This document shows, in pieces, positions 43,056 to 51,663 of a stretch of DNA of 64,000 nucleotides. The DNA lies in NCBI RefSeq assembly GCF_001314605.1, contig NZ_LIHP01000011.1, positions 248,001 to 312,000 of the forward strand. Reading direction: 5' to 3'. Origin of the DNA: Marinobacter sp. HL-58. GTDB taxonomy: Bacteria > Pseudomonadota > Gammaproteobacteria > Pseudomonadales > Oleiphilaceae. The first letter of the stretch is position 1; every line of letters begins with the position of its first letter. The translations under genes and the position numbers were made by a program. Below the pieces are notes generated by a model that was not told the origin of the DNA, made no database searches, and saw only the letters and a list, made by a program, of their open reading frames with translations.

Positions 43056-44669
43056 TCAGCCTCCTGCCATGATGGATCGGACCGCTGCCCGGGCAGTCAT
43101 GATGCAACCGGGCAGGAAGGTGCCTTCAAGGGATCGCTTGCCGTTAGCACCTCCGCCACCAAAGCCGGCAGCTTCTCCCACGCAGTATAGGCCCTGCACA
43201 GGAACACCTTCGGCATTGAGCACGCGGCTTTGCAGGTCCGTTTGCAAGCCTCCCAGGCTCTTGCGGGTGATCAGCTGCATGCGAATGGCGATGTAGGGGC
43301 CGGCACCGGGTTTTTGCAGCGGCGCCGGCTTGCAGGTGCGCAGGCGGTCCGGTTTCCATTCCCGGGCGTGCTGGATCAGGCGGATCTGGGGATCATTATG
43401 CAGTTGGGTACCGGCGGTGAAGTTGGCATCAAAGGCATCGGCCGTGGCCTGCAGGGTGCCGGGATTGATGTCGTGTGAGCAGGTCAGGGCATTCATTTTA
43501 CCGGCCAGCTCCGCCAGGCTGTCCGCTACCAGGAAATCCCGGCTTTCACGCTGCATCTGGCGAACCAGCGATTGGTTGCCCAGCAGCAGTTCTTTCACGA
43601 ACAGCAGAAACTGCTTGTCCCGTATCCGGGCGTTGTGCTCGGCACCCGAGATGGCAAATTCCCTGGCGGCAATGCGCCAGTTGAGCAGGTGCCAGGTCCA
43701 GGGTTTGTCCTGTTCGGCAACACGCTGGCAGAGCCAGTGGGTATCGAAGCCGGTGACCAGAGGTTCAGGGCCGATACGTTCGCCCCGGTGGTTCAGCCAC
43801 AGGGCGGATTTGCAGGGGATGGTAGACAGGCCATGGCCCGGAAAGTGCGGGTAGGGATGCGGGAACCCCGCCGCGTAGTTCCACATCTCCCCGGCATGGG
43901 TGATGCGGCCGCCAAGGCTGTCAGCAACCCAGTGATGCATGCGGCCGTCCGCGTAGGGATGGGCACCATTGAGCATGCTGGCCGGTTGTGGGCGATCGGC
44001 AGGCCAGTTGGCGCGGCACTCCCCGTGGCTGCCGTTAATGCCCCCGGTGGCCATGACCACCGACGATGCCGTCAGCCGGACCTCCTCACCGTTTGCTTCA
44101 TTGATGGCTACTGCGCCACAGACTTTGCCAGCGGCATGGTCCAGTTCGGTGATGCAATGCTGATGCAGCAATGTAAGCTTGCCGGCGCTGTTTTCACGAT
44201 GAAGCGCCGCCACCAGGCAACGAACCAGTTCCCGCGCCGTACCCCAGACCACATGGTAGCGGGGCAGACGATTACCATCGCCGAAGCGGCCACGCTCAAC
44301 CCAGTTAACGGCCGGCAGGAACTTGATGCCCTCCTCCCGCAGCCAGTCATATACTTCCGTGCGCGAATGTTCAACGTAGTAGCGGGCCCATTGCAGCGGC
44401 CACTGGTCATCGGGAGCCAGTTCGCCGAAGCTGAGCCAGTCCTGAAGGGCCACCTCAGGTGAATCTGCAATCTTCATGCGTTCCTGAAGAGGCGTGCCCA
44501 CCAGCATCATGCCACCAAAGGCCCACAGCGCCAGGCCACCCATGCGCCCGGCTGTATCCCGGTCCGCCAGAGTGACGGTTTTTCCTGCTCGCAGGGCTTC
44601 CAGGGCCGTGACAATACCCGCCAGCCCTCCGCCAACCACCAGAATATCCGAAGCAATCGTTTTCGCCAT
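43056..44669 (-). CDS. FAD-binding dehydrogenase (fumarate reductase/KstD-like)
   Basis: About 537 residues. The Rossmann motif ILVVGGGLAGIVTALEALRA opens the protein, MATGGINGSHGECRANWP marks the FAD_binding_2 domain, and GEAAGFGGGGANGKRSLEGT closes the FAD site. It belongs to the large family holding fumarate reductase flavoproteins and 3-ketosteroid dehydrogenases. The substrate is unknown. The ATG at 44669 is chosen over a TTG at 44711. It is first in a three-gene operon and its stop overlaps a possible start of the next gene. It is divergent from an AraC-type regulator. Confidence 0.83.
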   Translation of the reverse strand: MAKTIASDILVVGGGLAGIVTALEALRAGKTVTLADRDTAGRMGGLALWAFGGMMLVGTPLQERMKIADSPEVALQDWLSFGELAPDDQWPLQWARYYVEHSRTEVYDWLREEGIKFLPAVNWVERGRFGDGNRLPRYHVVWGTARELVRCLVAALHRENSAGKLTLLHQHCITELDHAAGKVCGAVAINEANGEEVRLTASSVVMATGGINGSHGECRANWPADRPQPASMLNGAHPYADGRMHHWVADSLGGRITHAGEMWNYAAGFPHPYPHFPGHGLSTIPCKSALWLNHRGERIGPEPLVTGFDTHWLCQRVAEQDKPWTWHLLNWRIAAREFAISGAEHNARIRDKQFLLFVKELLLGNQSLVRQMQRESRDFLVADSLAELAGKMNALTCSHDINPGTLQATADAFDANFTAGTQLHNDPQIRLIQHAREWKPDRLRTCKPAPLQKPGAGPYIAIRMQLITRKSLGGLQTDLQSRVLNAEGVPVQGLYCVGEAAGFGGGGANGKRSLEGTFLPGCIMTARAAVRSIMAGG

Positions 44670-44734
44670 AGTCCGTGTCCGACTCGATAAAGCTCTGTTG
44701 TCAGTATTCAAGATATACCGGTACCATGGTCGAC

Positions 44735-44778
44735 AAATTGACTTTAGAGGCCAACGAAATTGACTTTAGAGGCCACTG
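44735..44778 (+). repeat. 22-bp tandem duplication at the start of the AraC-type gene
   Basis: AAATTGACTTTAGAGGCCA occurs twice (44735-44753 and 44757-44775), spaced as a perfect 22-base period. Since 22 is not a multiple of three, the ATG at 44726 is thrown out of frame with the downstream coding region; removing one unit restores it. Confidence 0.9.
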
Positions 44779-45791
44779 TTTCCATCGGCTGGGTGAATAC
44801 CGTTATTGCGGCAACTCAGCGGCTTTCCGTCGACACGGGCACCCTGCTGGCAACAGCCGGTATTGCTGAAACCGCCACAGGGTATGAGCGCTGGCCCATC
44901 GACGACATTACGCGGCTGTGGCATGCGGCAGAACGCTGCACTGGTGACCCCGGTTTCGGTCTGAAAGTGGGGGCTGAATTCACTCCCATGAGCATCAGCG
45001 GGGTGGGGTTTGCGCTGCAGTCCGCCGCAACCCTCCGGGAGGCCGTGGTGATGGTTCAGCGCTTCCAGCGCCTGATCTCGGATGGCGGGCGGTTCCAGGT
45101 GCTCACAGGCGATACCGCCACCTGGCTGGTCTATCATCCCCGGCAGGGCAAGCTGGCTTTCAGCCCCCACCAGATTGAAGCCGTTCTGGCGGCGGTTGTG
45201 GGCTTCGCCAGCTGGGTAACGGGAACCAGCATGCGTCCCTTGCGGGTACAGTTCAGCCAGCCCCGGCTGGGGCCACTGCAGGGATACCAGGCGGCATTCC
45301 ATTGCCCGGTTGAATTCGAACAGGCATTCAGTGGCGTGCTCATCGACAATGCGGTGCTGGACCAGCCCCTGCCCCAGGCGGACCCCCAACTGGCACAGGT
45401 GCACAAGCGCTACACCAGGGCGCGCCTGGAGGCTCTTTCCATGAACAGTGCGTCTGTTCCGGAGATCAGGCGATGGCTGTCTGCCCGGCTGGGCCCGGCT
45501 CTACCCAGGCGCTCCGAGGCAGCGGAAGCCCTGGGCATCAGTGAACGAACGCTGGCCCGAAGGCTCCGGGATCAAGGGCAGACATTCGACCGCCTGCTGG
45601 ATGAAGTACGTCGCGAGCGGGCACTTCAGGCAGTAGCGGACACCCGTGCGACCCTGCCGGAGATTGCCGAGTCACTGGGTTTTGCCGAAGTCAGTACCTT
45701 CTATCGTGCCTTCAGGCGGTGGACGGGCTTGCCGCCGGTGCGATGGCGCAGGCAGCACACCGATAAACACTGTTTGACAGGCCAAGACTGA
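44760..45791 (+). CDS. AraC-family regulator with displaced start
   Basis: About 343 residues from a TTG at 44760. The N-terminal arabinose-binding-like domain starts VSIGWVNTVIAATQRLSVDT. The C-terminal HTH has RRSEAAEALGISERTLARRL and LPEIAESLGFAEVSTFYRAF, ending RWTGLPPVRW. An in-frame TAG at 44745 excludes any upstream start in this frame. The natural start was probably the ATG at 44726, now out of frame because of the 22-bp duplication. Translation, if any, must use the TTG or a later GTG. It is divergent from the FAD/FMN/ThDP operon it presumably controls. Confidence 0.8.
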   Translation: MTLEATVSIGWVNTVIAATQRLSVDTGTLLATAGIAETATGYERWPIDDITRLWHAAERCTGDPGFGLKVGAEFTPMSISGVGFALQSAATLREAVVMVQRFQRLISDGGRFQVLTGDTATWLVYHPRQGKLAFSPHQIEAVLAAVVGFASWVTGTSMRPLRVQFSQPRLGPLQGYQAAFHCPVEFEQAFSGVLIDNAVLDQPLPQADPQLAQVHKRYTRARLEALSMNSASVPEIRRWLSARLGPALPRRSEAAEALGISERTLARRLRDQGQTFDRLLDEVRRERALQAVADTRATLPEIAESLGFAEVSTFYRAFRRWTGLPPVRWRRQHTDKHCLTGQD

Positions 45792-45797
45792 TATGAT

Positions 45798-45830
45798 GTT
45801 ATCACCTGTAACATTGTTACCAGTGATAAC
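45798..45830. promoter_or_regulatory. Predicted TetR operator
   Basis: A 33-bp near-perfect palindrome: outer arms GTTATCAC and GTGATAAC, inner arms GTAAC and GTTAC around ATT. It ends 2 bases before the TetR ATG and covers its ribosome site, so binding would block both transcription and translation of the operon. Assignment is by position and symmetry. Confidence 0.78.
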
Positions 45831-45832
45831 TT

Positions 45833-46471
45833 ATGCCTGATAACCCAGCCACACTGAAAACCAATTATCACCATGGTGACCTGCCTCAACAGGCGCACCA
45901 GCTGGCTCTGGACATTCTCCGTGAACATGGCGATACAGCTATCAGCCTGCGCGCCCTGGCCAGACAAATCGGAGTCAGCGCCCCGGCGTTGTACCGCCAC
46001 TTTATCGACCGTGAAAGTCTTTTGGCAGAACTCGCCGTCACCGGCTTTGAGGCCCTGCGCGATCGCCTGGTGGCAGTGGATCAAACCAGCCCGAGGCGGG
46101 CTTTGATTGATATTGGCCTGGTGTACGTATCTTTTGCACAGCATGAACCCAACCTGTACCGGCTGATGTTTGGGGGTCGGGTGTTACCCAAGGGCGTTCA
46201 CCCCCGCCTGGACAAGGCTGGCAAGGGAGCGTTTCAGGTTCTGGAAGACACCATAGCCCGGGCCAGAGACGCTGGTTACGTGAAACCCGTTCCCCTTTCA
46301 TTGATGACCGCCGCGGCCTGGTCAATAGTGCACGGGCTTTCGCAGCTGACCATTGACGGCCATCTCCCCGGTGCTGAAGTGGAACCCCAGCTGGCAGAGG
46401 GCGTTATCACGCTCCTGCTGGATGGCTCAGTGGCCGACCAACAACAGAATCACAAGGACAGCAACCCATGA
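45833..46471 (+). CDS. TetR-family regulator
   Basis: A 212-residue repressor. The N-terminal HTH is in ISLRALARQIGVSAPALYRH, with the family's YRHFIDRESLLAEL after it, and the ligand domain carries the TetR_C_33-like (WHG-type) AAAWSIVHGLSQL. A 33-bp palindrome lies directly upstream. Its stop overlaps the oxidoreductase start by 4 bp, so it most likely represses itself and that gene in response to a hydrophobic ligand. Confidence 0.88.
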   Translation: MPDNPATLKTNYHHGDLPQQAHQLALDILREHGDTAISLRALARQIGVSAPALYRHFIDRESLLAELAVTGFEALRDRLVAVDQTSPRRALIDIGLVYVSFAQHEPNLYRLMFGGRVLPKGVHPRLDKAGKGAFQVLEDTIARARDAGYVKPVPLSLMTAAAWSIVHGLSQLTIDGHLPGAEVEPQLAEGVITLLLDGSVADQQQNHKDSNP

Positions 46472-48093
46472 GCAGCCCCAAACCAAGCACCATTCGTGTT
46501 GGCCGTCGCTACCGTGCCAATCGCCTGGACGGCCCCTACGACGCCATTGTGATCGGCTCCGGAATCGGTGGGCTGACTACCGCCGCCTGCATGAGCAAAC
46601 TGGGCAGGAAAGTGGTGGTGTTCGAGCAGCATTACACCGCCGGCGGCTTCACTCACAGCTACGACCGGAACGGTTACGAATGGGATGTGGGTGTTCACTA
46701 TATCGGTGACGTCGGCGCAGACCATACGCTGACCAAACGCCTTTTTGACCACATCACCGATGGCCAGCTGAAATGGGCAGGCATGGACAGTCACTTCGAC
46801 CGTATCTTTATTGGCAACCGCCATGTGGACCTGGTCGCCGGGCCGGACAATTTCAAGGCGGAGCTGAAAAAAGCCTTCCCTGGTGAAGAAGCTGCCATCG
46901 ACACCTATCTGGACTACCTGAAGAAGGTAGCCAGGGCCATGCCCGGCCTCGTTCTCGGCAAGGTACTGCCCGACCTTGCCGCCGGCCCGCTGCGCAAGCT
47001 GGTGAATCGTGCCGCTCCGGACTACCTGAACAAGCCGACCCGGGATGTGCTGGAGAGCCTGACCGGCAATCAGGAACTGATTGCCGTGCTCACCGGCCAG
47101 TGGGGCGACAACGGCCTGCCACCGGCGGAATCCAGCTTTATCATCCACGCGCTGATTGCGCGCCATTATCTTTACGGCGGCTACTACCCCATCGGTGGTG
47201 CTTCTGAGATGGCCAGGACCATCATCCCGGTGATCCAGCAAAGTGGCGGTGAAGTCTTCACCTACGCCGACGTGAAAGAAATCCTGATCGAGAAAGGCAA
47301 GGCGGTGGGTGTGCGTATGGCAGACGGGGAAGAGGTTCGCGCGCCACTCATTATCAGCAACGCCGGTGTATTCAACACCTTCGACAAGCTGCTGCCGGAA
47401 ACCGCCCCGCACCGGGATTACTACCAGCAGAAGCTGAAAACCGTGGAACGCTCCATGGCCAGCAACTGCCTGTATATTGGCCTTCAGGATACCGCCGAGA
47501 ACCTGAAGCTGCCAAAGACCAACTACTGGATCTACCCCGGCCCTGACTACGAGAAACACGTCAGTGATTTCATGGCGGCGCCCGATGAAACCGATATTCC
47601 GCTGACCTACATCTCTTTTCCCTCGGCCAAAGACCCGAGCTTTGCCGAGCGATACCCCGGCCGCGCCACCATTGAGATTGTCGCCCCGGGGCCCTATGAA
47701 TGGTACGAACATTGGGCCGATAAAACCTGGGGCAAACGCGGCGAAGACTACGAAGCCAGGAAAGAAGCCTACGCCCAGCGGCTGCTGGCCAAGCTGTATG
47801 AGAAATTCCCGCATCTCAAGGGCAAGGTGGATTACTACGAGCTGTCCACGCCATTGTCCACCGACTACTTCTGCCGTTACAGCAAGGGCGAGATCTATGG
47901 CCTGAACCACACCCCCAGCCGTTTCGAACAGGACTGGCTGAAGCCGAAAACCCGTATTCCGGGCCTCTATCTGACGGGCCAGGACGTGATGACCTGCGGT
48001 GTGGCCGGGGCGATGATTGGTGGCCTGCTGGCGACGGTGGCCGTCAGTGGCCTGAAGGGGTTACCGTTGGCGAAGAAGATGTTTGCAGGTTGA
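46468..48093 (+). CDS. NAD(P)/FAD oxidoreductase, phytoene desaturase/RetSat-like
   Basis: A 541-residue flavoprotein. The dinucleotide motif IVIGSGIGGLTTAACMSKLG is at about residue 28, followed by VVVFEQHYTAGGFTHSYDR; the C-terminal FAD segment is GLYLTGQDVMTCGVAGAMIG. The organisation is that of carotenoid desaturases/isomerases and retinol saturases. No carotenoid gene is nearby, so a lipid or isoprenoid substrate is possible but unproven. It is coupled to the TetR gene by an ATGA overlap. Confidence 0.82.
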   Translation: MSSPKPSTIRVGRRYRANRLDGPYDAIVIGSGIGGLTTAACMSKLGRKVVVFEQHYTAGGFTHSYDRNGYEWDVGVHYIGDVGADHTLTKRLFDHITDGQLKWAGMDSHFDRIFIGNRHVDLVAGPDNFKAELKKAFPGEEAAIDTYLDYLKKVARAMPGLVLGKVLPDLAAGPLRKLVNRAAPDYLNKPTRDVLESLTGNQELIAVLTGQWGDNGLPPAESSFIIHALIARHYLYGGYYPIGGASEMARTIIPVIQQSGGEVFTYADVKEILIEKGKAVGVRMADGEEVRAPLIISNAGVFNTFDKLLPETAPHRDYYQQKLKTVERSMASNCLYIGLQDTAENLKLPKTNYWIYPGPDYEKHVSDFMAAPDETDIPLTYISFPSAKDPSFAERYPGRATIEIVAPGPYEWYEHWADKTWGKRGEDYEARKEAYAQRLLAKLYEKFPHLKGKVDYYELSTPLSTDYFCRYSKGEIYGLNHTPSRFEQDWLKPKTRIPGLYLTGQDVMTCGVAGAMIGGLLATVAVSGLKGLPLAKKMFAG

Positions 48094-48110
48094 TTGATCA
48101 GGAGGCCCCC

Positions 48111-48605
48111 ATGCTCTGCTTCAGCTACGGATCAAACATGTCGCAACGACGACTCCGGGCCAGGGTTCCATCGGCCCGCTTTGTGGCGGTGGCAGAGCTG
48201 CCAGCACACAGGCTCCGCTTCCATAAATCCGCCGGGGACGGCTCCGCCAAGTGCGATGCCGAAGAAACCGGCAACCCGGACGACCGGGTAATTGGTGTGG
48301 TCTACAAGATCGCGGATGCAGAAAAGCCCGACCTGGACCGGCATGAGGCACTGGGATTCGGCTACGATGAAAAGCAGGTCGTGCTGAAAACCGGGACTGG
48401 CAATCTCCACGCCTGGATGTATTACGCCACCCGCATCAATAACTCACTGAAGCCCTTCCACTGGTACAAGGACCACGTGCTTATCGGTGCCCGGGAGAAT
48501 CGCCTGCCCGCTGAGTACATCGCCCGGATTGAAGCCGTGGAATCTATCGATGATCCCAGGCCCGAACGACACGGGTGGGAGCTGTCGATTTACAGCAATA
48601 CATAG
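48111..48605 (+). CDS. Gamma-glutamylcyclotransferase-fold protein
   Basis: A 164-residue GGCT-like protein. The substrate loop is CFSYGSNM at the N-terminus and the catalytic Glu is in DRHEALGFGY. It would release 5-oxoproline from gamma-glutamyl amines or peptides. The ATG at 48111 has AGGAGG 5 bases upstream. Placement next to the gamma-glutamyl-polyamine genes puuB, puuC and puuA is suggestive, though it lies in the transcript of the upstream oxidoreductase, 17 bases after it. Confidence 0.82.
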   Translation: MLCFSYGSNMSQRRLRARVPSARFVAVAELPAHRLRFHKSAGDGSAKCDAEETGNPDDRVIGVVYKIADAEKPDLDRHEALGFGYDEKQVVLKTGTGNLHAWMYYATRINNSLKPFHWYKDHVLIGARENRLPAEYIARIEAVESIDDPRPERHGWELSIYSNT

Positions 48606-48614
48606 GTTGCCGAG

Positions 48615-49898
48615 CTACACCCCCAGCCGATCCCGCAACGCGTAATACCAGGCCCCCAGCGCCGTTAATGGCACCCGGAACTGGCGCCCGCCGGGGAAGG
48701 GGTAATGGGGCAGGCTGGCAAAGGCATCAAAGCGCTCGGCCTGGCCCTGGATGGCCATTGCAAGAGCCTTACCTGCCACGTGGGTAAAGGTGACGCCATG
48801 GCCGGAGCAGCCCTGGGAATAGAACACGTTATCCTGCAGACGGCCCATCTGGGGCAGGCGCGACAGGGTGAGCAGGAAGTTGCCGGTCCAGGCGTAGTCG
48901 ATCTTTACACCCGCCAGTTCCGGAAATGTCTTCAGCATGTTGGGGCGGATCAGCCGTTCGATATTGGCCGGGTCACGGGCGCCATAGACCACGCCGCCAC
49001 CGTAGATCAGCCGCCTGTCGCCGGAGAGGCGGAAGTAATCCAGCAGGTAGTTGCAGTCTTCCACGCAGTTGTCCTGTGGCAGAAGCCGGTTTGCGATTGC
49101 CTCATCCAGCGGTTCGGTGGCGATGATCTGAGAGCCGCAGGGCATGGATTTCGCCCCCAGCTCCGGCACCAGCCTGCCCAGGTAGGCATTGCCCGCCAGC
49201 ACCACGAACTCTGCCCTCACCTCGCCGTCCGCCGTCTTCACGGTTACCGTCGGGCCGGGAACAATTTCTTTGACCTCGGAATACTGGTAAATCACGCCAC
49301 CCCGGGATTCCAGCGCTGCTGCCTCGCCCAATGCCAGGTTAAGGGGGTGGATGTGCCCACCGCTATGATCAATGGCGCCACCCACGTAGCGACTGGTACC
49401 AACCCGGGCGCGAATGGCGTCTCGGTCCAGAAATTCCAGTTGGTCATAGCCAAAACGCTGCCAGAGAGCCTGCTGGCTTTCCAGGTGTTTGAGCTGGCGC
49501 GGGTTCAGGGCCGCGAAGATACCGCCCTCTTTCAGGTCGCAGCGGATACGGTAATCCCGCACCCGCTGGCGGATGATCTGGCTGCCCTCGAAGGCCATGT
49601 CCGCCAGCAGGCGCAGGTGATCCGGTGTGGTCTGGCGTTCAATGCTGTCCAGATCCCGGCTGAAGCTGTTAACGATCTGGCCCCCATTCCGGCCCGACGC
49701 GCCCCAGCCTACGGTAGCGGCTTCCAGCACAACCACCCGGAAACCCGCCTCGGCCAGGAACAGGGCGGTGGATAATCCGGTATAACCGGCACCCACCACA
49801 CACACATCGGCCCGGCATGTTCCCTGCAATGCAGGACGGGCAGGCGTCCGGTTGGCGGAGGCCGCATAGTAGGAAGGAACCGGGGGAAACTGGGTCAT
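48615..49898 (-). CDS. puuB: Gamma-glutamylputrescine oxidase-like flavoprotein
   Basis: About 427 residues. FAD motif VCVVGAGYTGLSTALFLAEA near residue 32, the DAO segment GWGASGRNGGQIV, and the C-terminal YSQGCSGHGVTFTHVAGKAL. The family (PuuB/PauB) oxidises gamma-glutamylated putrescine to the aldehyde. The ATG at 49898 begins MTQFPPVPSYYAAS, matching the family N-terminus; no strong ribosome site is seen. It is divergent from puuC and followed convergently by the GGCT gene. The polyamine role is from family and neighbourhood. Confidence 0.85.
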   Translation of the reverse strand: MTQFPPVPSYYAASANRTPARPALQGTCRADVCVVGAGYTGLSTALFLAEAGFRVVVLEAATVGWGASGRNGGQIVNSFSRDLDSIERQTTPDHLRLLADMAFEGSQIIRQRVRDYRIRCDLKEGGIFAALNPRQLKHLESQQALWQRFGYDQLEFLDRDAIRARVGTSRYVGGAIDHSGGHIHPLNLALGEAAALESRGGVIYQYSEVKEIVPGPTVTVKTADGEVRAEFVVLAGNAYLGRLVPELGAKSMPCGSQIIATEPLDEAIANRLLPQDNCVEDCNYLLDYFRLSGDRRLIYGGGVVYGARDPANIERLIRPNMLKTFPELAGVKIDYAWTGNFLLTLSRLPQMGRLQDNVFYSQGCSGHGVTFTHVAGKALAMAIQGQAERFDAFASLPHYPFPGGRQFRVPLTALGAWYYALRDRLGV

Positions 49899-50079
49899 AA
49901 GGTGGCGCCAGGCAAGGTGACGGAGGGCTGTGAAGACGAGCTGAAAATATGCCCGCTGGCGCCAGTCTATGTCAGGACCCGGGATTCGGGAAGACACGTT
50001 CTTCTACCTATATCAGCGGCAGCGATTGCGCGCGAAAGTACTGCTATGATTGGCCTATTCCCTTGCCTGAGAAACACCC

Positions 50080-51597
50080 ATGAACAAGCCCGAAGGTTCC
50101 ACCACCCCCACTGACCTGGCCGGCTGGCAGGCGCTCGCCGCGACATTGAGTATAGAGGGCCGCGCCTATGTGAGCGGTCATTACCTGGGGGCCCATCAGG
50201 GTGAGACGTTTGCCTGCATCAGCCCGGTGGACGGGCGCGAGCTGGCGCAGGTTGCCAGCTGTAGCCAGGCGGATGCGGACCTTGTGGTTATGGCTGCAAG
50301 AGAGGCGTTTGAAAACGGCGTGTGGAGTCGCCTGGCGCCAGCCAAGCGCAAGGCCGTCCTGCTTCGTTTTGCCGACCTTATTGACGCCCATGGCGATGAA
50401 CTGGCCCTGCTGGAAACCCTGGATATGGGCAAGCCCATCGGCCATGCCCGGGCCGTGGACGTGCCGGCCACAAGCCGCGCCATTCGCTGGACCGCGGAAG
50501 CCATCGACAAGGTATACGGTGAACTGGCCGCCACACCCCATGACCAGATCGGCATGATCTCACGGGAACCCATGGGCGTGGTGGCCGCCATCGTGCCCTG
50601 GAACTTCCCGATGATCATGGCGTCCTGGAAGATTGCCCCGGCCCTGGCCACCGGTAATTCGGTGATCCTCAAGCCGTCGGAAAAATCGCCGCTCACCGCC
50701 ATTCGCCTGGCTGCCCTGGCCACCGAAGCCGGCATCCCGGCCGGTGTCTTCAACGTGCTGCCCGGTTACGGCCATACCGTCGGCAAGGCCCTGGCCCTGC
50801 ATATGGATGTGGACTGCCTGGTGTTCACCGGCTCCACCAACGTGGCCAAGCAACTGATGATCTACGCCGGTCAGTCCAACATGAAGCGGGTATGGCTGGA
50901 GGCCGGTGGCAAGAGCCCGAACATTGTCTTTGCCGACGCTCCGGACCTGAGAAAAGCCGCCGCCGAGGCCGCCACGGCCATTGCCTTCAACCAGGGCGAA
51001 GTATGCACCGCCGGCAGCCGGTTGCTGGTGGAGGAGAGTATCCGTGCCGAGTTCATCGGTCTGGTGTGTGAGGCCCTGAAAACCTGGCGTCCCGGCCACC
51101 CACTGGACCCGGCGACAACCTGCGGCGCCATTGTCGACCAGGCCCAGCTGGATCGTATTATCGAGTACATCGGCATCGGCCAGACCGAAGGCGCGAAACT
51201 GGTGGAAGGTGGCCACCGGGTAATGGAGAACACCGGCGGCCTGTATGTCCAGCCCACGGTATTCGATGGGGTGAACAACCGCATGCGCATCGCCTCGGAA
51301 GAGATCTTCGGGCCGGTGCTGTCGGTGATCGGTTTCACCACCGCCGAAGAAGCCATCAAAATCGCCAACGACTCCATCTATGGTCTGGCGGCGGCGGTGT
51401 GGACGTCCAACATCAACACGGCCCACAGGGTGGCAAAAGCGTTGCGGGCAGGCAGCGTGTGGATCAACCACTACGATGGTGGCGACATGACGGCGCCTTT
51501 CGGTGGCTTCAAGCAATCCGGTAACGGCCGGGACAAGTCCCTGCATGCCTTTGACAAGTACACGGAGATCAAGGCGACCTGGCTGATGCTCGAGTAG
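50080..51597 (+). CDS. puuC: Gamma-glutamyl-aminobutyraldehyde dehydrogenase
   Basis: A 505-residue aldehyde dehydrogenase. Motifs are VPWNFPMIMASWKIAPALA, the general base in LEAGGKSPNIVF, the nucleophile C309 in NQGEVCTAGSRL, and EEIFGPVLSV. It oxidises the PuuB product to gamma-glutamyl-GABA with NAD(P)+. It is divergent from puuB and convergent with puuA across a bidirectional terminator, so the three pathway genes belong to different transcripts. Confidence 0.9.
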   Translation: MNKPEGSTTPTDLAGWQALAATLSIEGRAYVSGHYLGAHQGETFACISPVDGRELAQVASCSQADADLVVMAAREAFENGVWSRLAPAKRKAVLLRFADLIDAHGDELALLETLDMGKPIGHARAVDVPATSRAIRWTAEAIDKVYGELAATPHDQIGMISREPMGVVAAIVPWNFPMIMASWKIAPALATGNSVILKPSEKSPLTAIRLAALATEAGIPAGVFNVLPGYGHTVGKALALHMDVDCLVFTGSTNVAKQLMIYAGQSNMKRVWLEAGGKSPNIVFADAPDLRKAAAEAATAIAFNQGEVCTAGSRLLVEESIRAEFIGLVCEALKTWRPGHPLDPATTCGAIVDQAQLDRIIEYIGIGQTEGAKLVEGGHRVMENTGGLYVQPTVFDGVNNRMRIASEEIFGPVLSVIGFTTAEEAIKIANDSIYGLAAAVWTSNINTAHRVAKALRAGSVWINHYDGGDMTAPFGGFKQSGNGRDKSLHAFDKYTEIKATWLMLE

Positions 51598-51620
51598 CGC
51601 TTCCACCGGGACACAAATGC

Positions 51621-51647
51621 AAAACGGCGCCACTGGGGCGCCGTTTT
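51621..51647. terminator. Bidirectional terminator between puuC and puuA
   Basis: AAAACGGCGCC / GGCGCCGTTTT form a perfect 11-bp stem with a 5-base loop; the outer A- and T-runs serve both strands. It lies 23 bases after puuC and 16 bases after the end of puuA. Confidence 0.9.
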
Positions 51648-51663
51648 CGTTTTCAGGAAAGCC

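Noticed and set aside
49903..49965. TGGCGCCA occurring twice in the puuB-puuC gap as a possible operator pair
   Set aside because: The same 8-10 base palindrome also occurs inside puuC at about 50334, so in this GC-rich DNA it is likely chance.
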